64,000 nucleotides of DNA from Thioalkalivibrio sp. ALJ12. GTDB lineage: Bacteria; Pseudomonadota; Gammaproteobacteria; Ectothiorhodospirales; Ectothiorhodospiraceae. The notes under the pieces were generated by a model that did no database searches, had not been told where the DNA came from, and worked only from the letters and a program-made list of their open reading frames with translations. The stretch is from positions 1,334,001 through 1,398,000 of the forward strand of contig NZ_KB899538.1 in assembly GCF_000378305.1 (NCBI RefSeq), written 5' to 3'. The first letter of the stretch is position 1, and every line of letters begins with the position of its first letter. Below are positions 54,297 through 61,422 of the stretch, piece after piece. The position numbers and the translations under genes are program-made.

Positions 54297-55301
54297 ATGG
54301 AAACCACGCTTGATATCACGCTGATCTGGGTGGTCATCATTGCCGTCGGCATCATCGCCTACGTGCTGATGGACGGGTTTGATCTGGGGGTCGGGATCCT
54401 GTTCCCGTTCGCCCCGGGCGAGACCTCGCGCGATGTGATGATGAACTCGGTCGCCCCGGTCTGGGACGGCAACGAGACCTGGCTAATCCTCGGCGGGGCG
54501 GGGCTGCTGGCGGCCTTCCCGCTGGTGTACTCGGTGTTCCTGCCGGCCCTGTATATCGGCGTCTTCCTGATGCTGGCGGGGCTGATCTTCCGCGGGGTGG
54601 CGTTCGAGTTCCGGTTCAAGGCCAATACCTCCAAGGGGTTGTGGAACGTGGCCTTTGCCGCGGGGTCGGCGGTGGCGGCGTTTGCCCAGGGGGCCGTGGT
54701 GGGCGCCTACATCCAGGGCTTCGAGATGGAGGGTCTGAGCTTTGCCGGCGGGCCGCTGGACTGGCTGACGCCGTTCACCGTGCTGACCGGTATCGGTCTG
54801 CTGGCGGGCTATGCGCTGCTGGGCGCGACCTGGCTGATCGTCAAGACCGATGGCGAGACCCAGGCCTTTGCCTATCGCGTGGTGCCTGGCCTGCTGGCCC
54901 TGGTCCTGGTGGTGTTCGCGGCGGTGAGCCTGATCACGCCGTTTATTGACCCGAAGGTGATGGAACGCTGGATGGGCACCTGGCAGTACCTGTGGGTCCT
55001 GCCGGCGCTGGCCCTGTTGTCCGCCTGGATACTGATCCGGGCGGTGCGGCGGCGTGACGAGGGGATCCCGTTCGTAGCGACGATCGCCCTGTTCATTACG
55101 ACCTATCTGGGGCTTCTGGTCAGCAAGTGGCCGTATGTGGTGCCGCCGGACCACACCTTCTGGGATGCGGCGTCGTCCCCGGATGCACAGTTGTTTATCC
55201 TGGTCGGGGCGCTGTTCGTGATCCCCATCATCCTGGGGTACACGGCCTGGACGTACTGGGTCTTCCGCGGCAAGGTGACGCCCGAGACCGGGTACCACTA
55301 A
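54297..55301 (+). CDS. cioB: Cytochrome bd-type quinol oxidase subunit II
   Basis: 334 residues and eight or nine helices; conserved YVLMDGFDLGVGILFPF, SVAPVWDGNETWLILGG and FRGVAFEFRFK. Partner of subunit I, 3 bp downstream. Length matches the CIO branch (about 335) and is shorter than E. coli CydB. Confidence 0.94.
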   Translation: METTLDITLIWVVIIAVGIIAYVLMDGFDLGVGILFPFAPGETSRDVMMNSVAPVWDGNETWLILGGAGLLAAFPLVYSVFLPALYIGVFLMLAGLIFRGVAFEFRFKANTSKGLWNVAFAAGSAVAAFAQGAVVGAYIQGFEMEGLSFAGGPLDWLTPFTVLTGIGLLAGYALLGATWLIVKTDGETQAFAYRVVPGLLALVLVVFAAVSLITPFIDPKVMERWMGTWQYLWVLPALALLSAWILIRAVRRRDEGIPFVATIALFITTYLGLLVSKWPYVVPPDHTFWDAASSPDAQLFILVGALFVIPIILGYTAWTYWVFRGKVTPETGYH

Positions 55302-55416
55302 GCGGGATCCGTAGAGACCGGCCGTGATGCCACTGAACGTACCTCGGTTGAGCGTGTCTATTGGGCAGAGTCATCGGAGGACCACCGCCGCGGCGCCTCC
55401 CCTGGATACCTGGCCC

Positions 55417-56799
55417 ATGCGAGAAGACGTGACGATTAGCCGACTGGCGATTCCGTGTGGCAACGAGACGGACCTCTCGGCGATGCGACAGATGATGGAG
55501 GCCTTTCGCGAGCCCTCCATCCTGTTGTCGCCCGATTACCGGATCCTGGCCGCGAATACGGCCTACCAGAGGGTCTACGGCACGGATGCCGATGGCTCTT
55601 CCCGGGCCTGCTATGAGGCCTCGCACGGCTATCAGCGTCCGTGCGACGAGGCCGGGGAAGCCTGTCCGCTCCAGGCTGCGCTCGCCAGCCGCCGCCGGGA
55701 ACGTGTCCTGCATGTGCATCACACGGCGCAGGGCCGCGAGCACGTGGACGTCGAGCTGACTCCGATCCTGGGGGCGGAGGGGGCTGTTCGCTATTTCGTC
55801 GAGCGCCTCCATCATCTGCCCGTATCCAGCCCGCAGAACGGGGCCACCGGGCTGGTCGGGCGTTCGCGGGCGTTCAATACCATGCTGGGCTTGATCAGTC
55901 GCGTGGCACCCAGCAATGCCTCGGCGCTGCTGCTGGGTGAGTCCGGTACCGGCAAGGAGTTGATCGCCCGGGCGATCCACGAAGAGAGCCCGCGCCGCGA
56001 CAAGCCGTTTGTCGCGGTTGAGTGCTCCGGACTGACCGAGACCTTGTTCGAGAGCGAGTTGTTCGGCCACGAGAAGGGGGCCTTCACGGGTGCGGCCTCG
56101 GCCAAGGTCGGGCTGGTCGAGGCCGCGTCCGGCGGCACGCTGTTCCTGGACGAGGTGGGCGATATCCCATTGGGCCAGCAGGTGAAGCTGCTGCGCCTGC
56201 TGGAGACGCACGCCTACCGCCGGGTCGGCGGAATCGAGTCTCGGAGTGCGGATTTTCGACTGGTTTGTGCCACCCACCGGGATCTGGAGGCGATGGTGCG
56301 GGCCGGCGAGTTTCGCGAAGACCTGTTCTACCGGATCAATACCTTCCCCATCGAGGTGCCGCCGCTGCGCCAGCGCAGCGGCGATATCCCGCTGCTCGTC
56401 GAGGCCATGCTGGATCGCTCCGAGCTGGTGCCGCGTCCGACGATGGAGGACGACGCGATCCGGGTTTTGGAGGGATATGCCTTCCCCGGCAACGTGCGTG
56501 AACTGCGCAACATCCTGGAACGCGCGGCCCTGCTGGCGGATGGCGGTCCGATCCGGCCGGAGCACCTGCCAGGCCCGGTGCGCCAGCAGGCCACGCGCGC
56601 CGAATCGGGTGCGGCCGGAGAAGGTTACGCGGAGTTGGTCCATCCGCGGGAACTGCGTCCGCTGGATCAGATCGAGCGCGAGTATCTGCGTCACGCCCTG
56701 GCGGTACACCAGGGTGATCGGCGGAGCCTCGCGCGCCGGCTGGGCCTGAGCGAGCGCAGCCTGTACCGGCGCTTGCGGGAACTGGATCGAGACGGCTGA
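55417..56799 (+). CDS. fisR: FisR-like sigma-54 activator with three-cysteine sensor domain
   Basis: 460 residues: PAS-like sensor (about 25-130), AAA domain with Walker [15 protein letters not shown] loop, Walker [11 protein letters not shown], and a Fis-type helix-turn-helix ([20 protein letters not shown]). The sensor holds C65, C76 and C83 ([20 protein letters not shown]) with spacings 11 and 7, those of Cys53/64/71 in Cupriavidus FisR, which senses polysulfide and activates sqr through sigma-54. ATG 55417 is chosen; GTG 55324 is possible. It follows cioAB by about 115 bp. Very likely controls sqr and cioAB. Confidence 0.85.
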   Translation: MREDVTISRLAIPCGNETDLSAMRQMMEAFREPSILLSPDYRILAANTAYQRVYGTDADGSSRACYEASHGYQRPCDEAGEACPLQAALASRRRERVLHVHHTAQGREHVDVELTPILGAEGAVRYFVERLHHLPVSSPQNGATGLVGRSRAFNTMLGLISRVAPSNASALLLGESGTGKELIARAIHEESPRRDKPFVAVECSGLTETLFESELFGHEKGAFTGAASAKVGLVEAASGGTLFLDEVGDIPLGQQVKLLRLLETHAYRRVGGIESRSADFRLVCATHRDLEAMVRAGEFREDLFYRINTFPIEVPPLRQRSGDIPLLVEAMLDRSELVPRPTMEDDAIRVLEGYAFPGNVRELRNILERAALLADGGPIRPEHLPGPVRQQATRAESGAAGEGYAELVHPRELRPLDQIEREYLRHALAVHQGDRRSLARRLGLSERSLYRRLRELDRDG

Positions 56800-57036
56800 T
56801 CCGGCGGCCCCAGGTACGGGTTCTGACGGGCCGCCTGCGGTGAGTGTTCCCGTCTGCGCAGTATGCCGCGGTCGGAGAAACCTGAATCGCGCGTGGTGCT
56901 GCAGGGTCGCAGGAGCTGCATAACCACAACTCCCGAACACCAGAAGGGCCGCGCCCGCCCGGCCGGCCGATGGTGATGTGATGCCCCAGGCATCAGAAAT
57001 ACCGAATATTCCCAACCACCAACACGAGGTGAACTG

Positions 57037-57693
57037 ATGAAAAAGACGACCATTGCACTGTCTCTCTCGGCTGCGCTGCTGGCCGCACCGCTCACGGCGG
57101 CAGCCGAGTCGCTTTCGTTTGGCGAGGAGCAGACCGTTCGCGCCATGGCGGGCGGCAATGTCGGACAGGCCATTGCGAGCATGATGGAGGCCGAGTCGCT
57201 GGCCGTGGTCAACAACCGTTCCGCGATCTGTGGCGCGCTGACCGGCGGTCTCGGGGCCGGGATGCTGGCCGCCAACCCGGAGGCCGGGTTCAGCATCGCG
57301 GGCATGGAAGGGCCCGAGGATGCCGCCGACGCAGTAGCGGCGATCGGTGACGCCGAGGTGACCTATCTCGCCTTTGGCGCCGGTGCCAGCCGTGACGACA
57401 ACGTGGCCCTGGCCCACGCCCTGCTCGGCGAGCTCGCGAAGGCCGAGTGGGACGGCACGTTGATGCTGCATATCTCCACCTGGATGCAGCAGCAGGTACA
57501 GGCCGCGGCGGAGATGGACGAGGCGGTTGCCGAATACCTGACCGGGCGCCCGATGGTTGCGCTGATGCCCGATGTGGAGGCCGGCGAGGCCGTGATGCTG
57601 CGCGTGTCCTTCGACGGCTCGGAATTTACCACCGAGGAGATGGGGCGCCAGCCGATGCGTGACGACCTGGCCGAGCTCTTTCGCCGCATGTAG
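57037..57693 (+). CDS. Exported protein of unknown function
   Basis: 218 residues. Signal peptide TIALSLSAALLAAPLTAAAE; mature part acidic and Ala-rich with no cysteine cluster except one Cys (SAICGALTGG, about 68) near a Gly-rich loop. Other stretches: VTYLAFGAGASRDDNVALAH, LTGRPMVALMPDVEAGEAV. I do not recognise the family. GAGGTGA precedes ATG 57037. The 237 bp before it hold a GATGCC-N3-GGCATC palindrome (about 56977-56991) but no sigma-54 promoter that I can see. Confidence 0.75.
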   Translation: MKKTTIALSLSAALLAAPLTAAAESLSFGEEQTVRAMAGGNVGQAIASMMEAESLAVVNNRSAICGALTGGLGAGMLAANPEAGFSIAGMEGPEDAADAVAAIGDAEVTYLAFGAGASRDDNVALAHALLGELAKAEWDGTLMLHISTWMQQQVQAAAEMDEAVAEYLTGRPMVALMPDVEAGEAVMLRVSFDGSEFTTEEMGRQPMRDDLAELFRRM

Positions 57694-57873
57694 TGACGGG
57701 TGGGCCGCTCGGGGCGGGGTGCCCTTGTTGCGGCTCGTCTTAGGTGCCGGCTATCGAGGCCTTAGAGAATTAGTAATAGCTAATGCAGTGGGGTCGCGAT
57801 ACCTTGGTTTCCACGGGGAGCCGAGACGGCCCCGAAACTTGCAAACCATTGATTATCAAGAAAGGAGTACATC

Positions 57874-58500
57874 ATGGCACTTCGACTGGGTGATACCGCC
57901 CCGAACTTCCAGATTGACACCACCAAGGGCAAGATCGATTTCCACGAGTGGATCGGCGATTCCTGGTGCTTCTTCTTCAGCCATCCGGCCGACTTCACGC
58001 CGGTGTGCACCACCGAGATGGGCCGCACTGCCCAGCTCGCGCAGCAGTTCGCGGATCGCAACGTGAAGCCGCTGGGCCTGTCCACGGATACCGTCGACGA
58101 GCACAACAAGTGGATCGAGGACGTCAACGACACCCAGAACACCACGCTGGAGTTCCCGATCGTTGCCGACGCCGACAAGAAGATCTCCGAGCTCTACGAG
58201 ATGATCCACCCGGGCGAGAGCGAGACTGCCGCGGTGCGTTCGGTCTACATTATCGACCCGAACAAGAAGATCCGGCTGATGATGACCTACCCGATGTCGG
58301 TGGGCCGCAACTTCGACGAGATCCTGCGCGTGATCGATGCGCTGCAGACCGGAGACCAGCACGGCATCGCTACGCCGGCCGACTGGACCCCGGGCGATCG
58401 CGTGATCATCCCGCCGACGGTCAGCAACGAGGATGCGCAGAAGAAGTTCCCGCAGGGCTTCGAGGAGATCCGCTCCTACCTGCGCTACACCCAGGTCTGA
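57874..58500 (+). CDS. 1-Cys peroxiredoxin (Prx6 type)
   Basis: 208 residues. Peroxidatic cysteine in HPADFTPVCTTEMGR (about 45), no resolving Cys in the usual place; C-terminal extension of Prx6 (ATPADWTPGDRVIIPP). Reduces hydrogen and organic peroxides. AAGGAG precedes ATG 57874. Upstream, ATTAG-N6-CTAAT (57769-57784) is a possible operator of unknown protein. Confidence 0.93.
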   Translation: MALRLGDTAPNFQIDTTKGKIDFHEWIGDSWCFFFSHPADFTPVCTTEMGRTAQLAQQFADRNVKPLGLSTDTVDEHNKWIEDVNDTQNTTLEFPIVADADKKISELYEMIHPGESETAAVRSVYIIDPNKKIRLMMTYPMSVGRNFDEILRVIDALQTGDQHGIATPADWTPGDRVIIPPTVSNEDAQKKFPQGFEEIRSYLRYTQV

Positions 58501-58564
58501 CTCCGACCTGAAGCCTTGGCGTCCGCCCGGCATTGCCGGTCGGACGTCATTGACCAAGCTGTCA

Positions 58565-58588
58565 GAGGCCCCATTACGGGGCCTTTCT
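58565..58588 (+). terminator. Terminator after the peroxiredoxin gene
   Basis: AGGCCCC-ATTAC-GGGGCCT followed by TTCTT. The rest of 58501-58789 shows no gene. Confidence 0.8.
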
Positions 58589-58789
58589 TGGTTGGGGAGA
58601 GTGATACGCGTTCGGTCGACTGTCCCTGCTCCTCGGACCGTTCAGAAAGCTGTCCCGCCAATACCGACAAGACGCAAGGGATCGGCTTCTCGAATTCGGG
58701 CCCCGGCCCCTTGATTCCTGTGCGCAGCGGAACCCTGTCCCGGACCACCGAGTCCACGGACATGTATGGATGCAACAGGAGTTCGCGGG

Positions 58790-59464
58790 ATGAGCAAGAC
58801 GATACTGATGGTGGTGACCAGTCACGGCGAGATCGGCGACGGCCACGCGACCGGCGTGTGGTTTGACGAGTTCTCGGTGCCCTATGACCGCTTCCGCAAG
58901 GCCGGTTTCGAGATCAAGGTGGCCAGTCCCAAGGGCGGGCCCGTCCCTCTGGATCCCAAGAGCCTGGAGTCGAATCATCCCGGACCGGCGGCCGTCGCCG
59001 CGCAGGAGGCCCTGGACGACACGATCCATCTCGATGAAGGCATGCACCACGATGCCTACGCGGCAATCTTCTTCCCCGGTGGGCACGGCACGATGTTCGA
59101 TCTGCCGGAGAATCCGCATGTGCAGCGCCTGGTCGGCGAGTTTCTGGAGAACGACAAGGTCGTGGGCGCGGTGTGTCACGGGCCGGCCTGTCTGGTCGGC
59201 GCGATGCTGAAAGACGGCAGTCCGGCAGTGAAGGGGCGCAAGGTGGCCGCGTTCACCAACAGCGAAGAGAAGGCGGTACAGCTCGATCAGGCCGTGCCGT
59301 TTCTGCTGCAGGACCGCCTGGCCGAACTGGGTGGGGAGGTCGAGACCGCCGAGGACTGGACCGACCATGTCGTGGTGGATGGCAAACTGGTGACGGGGCA
59401 GAACCCGCAGTCCAGCAAGAGCGTGGCCGACGCGATCGTGCGCCTACTGCGTGAAGCCGGCTGA
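58790..59464 (+). CDS. DJ-1/PfpI family protein (class I glutamine amidotransferase-like)
   Basis: 224 residues. Nucleophile elbow GAVCHGPACLVG (Cys about 130), AAIFFPGGHGTMFDLPEN and SHGEIGDGHATGVWFDE near the N-terminus, the last also seen in HchA-like chaperone/glyoxalase members. Probably deals with methylglyoxal or protein glycation (family inference). ATG 58790 follows AGGAG at eight bases; the upstream ATG 58766 is less well placed. Confidence 0.88.
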   Translation: MSKTILMVVTSHGEIGDGHATGVWFDEFSVPYDRFRKAGFEIKVASPKGGPVPLDPKSLESNHPGPAAVAAQEALDDTIHLDEGMHHDAYAAIFFPGGHGTMFDLPENPHVQRLVGEFLENDKVVGAVCHGPACLVGAMLKDGSPAVKGRKVAAFTNSEEKAVQLDQAVPFLLQDRLAELGGEVETAEDWTDHVVVDGKLVTGQNPQSSKSVADAIVRLLREAG

Positions 59465-59487
59465 TTGGGCGCCGATGACAAGCGGAC

Positions 59488-59514
59488 CGGGGCCTTCTGG
59501 GCCCCGTTTTTTTG
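59488..59514 (+). terminator. Terminator after the PfpI-type gene
   Basis: CGGGGCC-TTCT-GGGCCCCG with a seven-T run. Separates the gene from the TetR operon. Confidence 0.92.
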
Positions 59515-59567
59515 CTTGTTGAGTGAACGAGGTTCAAATCTTGGTTCCGATTCGGTAGTCTGCGCCG

Positions 59568-60302
59568 ATGGGCACCGAGAATCGAAAGCAGCGCGAGCGC
59601 GAGGCGCGCGAGACCCTCTTTGTCGAAAAGGCCCACGAGCTGATCCGCTCGGAGGGCCTTTTGGCGTTGCAGATGTCGCGTCTGGCGGCCGCCTGCGAGT
59701 ACGCGACCGGCACGCTGTACCAGCATTTCAACTCGAAGGAAGATCTGCTGGCGGCCGTCGCGACCCGGGCAACGCGTCAGCGTGCGGAGCTGTTTCGGTG
59801 CATTCCTCGGCTGCCGCTGGGAACCCGTTCACGAATGCTGGCGATGGTGCTGGCCGATATCGATTTCGCGCAGGCGAATCCGGACTACTATCGATTGACC
59901 CAATTCGTGACGACAGAGGTGGTCTGGGCGAGTACGTCGGAGGCGCGGCGGCAGGAGTTGCTTGATGCGGCTCAACCGATCAGCCAGGCGATCAACGCCA
60001 TCGTGGCCGAGGCGCGGGCGAACAAGGACCTGCCACCGGCCCAGGAGATGGGCGAGGAAGAGATGGGGCTGGGGCCGTGGGCGCTGAATACCGGGATGCA
60101 GGCGCTCGCGAATGCCCAGGGGCTGCTGGATGCCTACGATATCCACCGCCCGTATGAACACTTGATCCGCCATACCCATGCGCTGCTGACCGGCTGGCGC
60201 TGGGAGCCGCGAATCGATCCAGACGAACCCTCGGTCGTGCGCGCCGAGACGGAGCGGGTGCGCGCGATCGTGCGCGAGCACATTCCTGAGGCAAATTCAT
60301 GA
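59568..60302 (+). CDS. TetR-family regulator of an RND efflux operon
   Basis: 244 residues. N-terminal helix-turn-helix (LLALQMSRLAAACEYATGTLYQHF) followed by a helical ligand domain. First gene of the operon with the efflux pump; its TGA overlaps the adaptor ATG (ATGA). A likely local repressor that senses a pump substrate, which cannot be named. Its promoter lies in the 50 bp after the preceding terminator. Confidence 0.9.
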   Translation: MGTENRKQREREARETLFVEKAHELIRSEGLLALQMSRLAAACEYATGTLYQHFNSKEDLLAAVATRATRQRAELFRCIPRLPLGTRSRMLAMVLADIDFAQANPDYYRLTQFVTTEVVWASTSEARRQELLDAAQPISQAINAIVAEARANKDLPPAQEMGEEEMGLGPWALNTGMQALANAQGLLDAYDIHRPYEHLIRHTHALLTGWRWEPRIDPDEPSVVRAETERVRAIVREHIPEANS

Positions 60303-61411
60303 GCAAGCGATTCTTCCTGATGCTGCTGGGCGTAGCCCTGGTCCTGGGTGGCATCTTTGGTTTCAAGGCCTTCGTGGATCAGCAGATCGCGGAGTTCTTT
60401 GACGAGATGCCGGAGCCGACTGCGACCATCAACGCGGCGACCGTGGAGACCGATCGCTGGGCCCCGCAGCTGCGTGCGGTGGGGGACCTGGAGGCGGTGC
60501 AGGGGGCCACGCTGAGTTTCGAGGCACAGGGCATTGTTGACCGCATCCATTTTGCCAATGGGGCCTTCGCCGAGGCGGGCGAGACGCTGGTCGAACTCGA
60601 CACCGAGCTGGACGAGGCGGAGCTGGAAAGCCTGCGCGCCGAGGCGCAGCTCGCGGCGCGCGAGCTGGAACGGGCGCGGGGCCTGGTGCAGCGCAACGAT
60701 ATTTCCGACTCGGAGTTCCAGCGCCGCGCGACCGAGGCGCAACAGGCCGAGGCGGCGGTCAAGGCACAGGATGCCCGTATTCGCCAGAAGCGTCTGCGGG
60801 CGCCCTTTGACGGGCAGCTGGGTATCCGTCAGGTGAACGAGGGCCAGTTTGTCGGCCCGGGCGACCCGATTGTGGTGCTGGAGTCCCTGGACCCGCTGTA
60901 TGTGAACTTCACGTTGCCCGAACGCCGGCTGGCGAATGTCGAGCTGGGGCAGTCGGTCGAGGTCACCGTCGATGCCTATGGCGAGACCTTCGAGGGGCAG
61001 ATTACCGCGATCGAGCCGCGTGTCCGTGCTGCCTCGCGGATGTTCCGCGTGCAGGCGATGATCACCAACGAGGACCATCGGCTGCGCCCCGGTCAGTTCG
61101 CCCGCGTCACGCTGCAGCGTGGCGAGCCGGAGGAGGGGCTGGTGGTCCCGCAGACGGCCATCCGTTTCGCACCCTGGGGCAACTCGGTGTTCGTGATCTT
61201 TGAAGACGATGACGGCGACAAGCGTGTGGAGCAGCGCCTGGTGGAGATCGGTGAGCGACGCGGTGACCTGGTGCGCATCGTGGATGGCCTGGAAGAGGGC
61301 GACGAGATTGCGGTCAGCGGTCTGCTGAAGCTCCAGAACGATACCCCCGTGAAGATCACGGAGGATGCCCAGCCCGATGCCGAACGCGATCCGCGGCCAG
61401 CGAATCGCTGA
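60299..61411 (+). CDS. RND efflux periplasmic adaptor (membrane fusion protein)
   Basis: 370 residues. N-terminal membrane anchor (FFLMLLGVALVLGGIFGF), lipoyl/barrel-sandwich halves (LSFEAQGIVDRIHFANGAFA and IRQKRLRAPFDGQLGIRQV), coiled-coil hairpin between (about 95-160) and beta-barrel (DPLYVNFTLPERRLANVELG). Bridges the inner-membrane pump to an outer-membrane channel, which is not encoded here. Confidence 0.93.
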   Translation: MSKRFFLMLLGVALVLGGIFGFKAFVDQQIAEFFDEMPEPTATINAATVETDRWAPQLRAVGDLEAVQGATLSFEAQGIVDRIHFANGAFAEAGETLVELDTELDEAELESLRAEAQLAARELERARGLVQRNDISDSEFQRRATEAQQAEAAVKAQDARIRQKRLRAPFDGQLGIRQVNEGQFVGPGDPIVVLESLDPLYVNFTLPERRLANVELGQSVEVTVDAYGETFEGQITAIEPRVRAASRMFRVQAMITNEDHRLRPGQFARVTLQRGEPEEGLVVPQTAIRFAPWGNSVFVIFEDDDGDKRVEQRLVEIGERRGDLVRIVDGLEEGDEIAVSGLLKLQNDTPVKITEDAQPDAERDPRPANR

Positions 61412-61422
61412 GCGGGCCCGCG

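Noticed and set aside
57749-57784. Possible OxyR site before the peroxiredoxin
   Set aside because: GCTAT...ATAGC arms are present but spacing does not fit the ATAG-N7-CTAT pattern; kept only as an unnamed palindrome in the gene entry.
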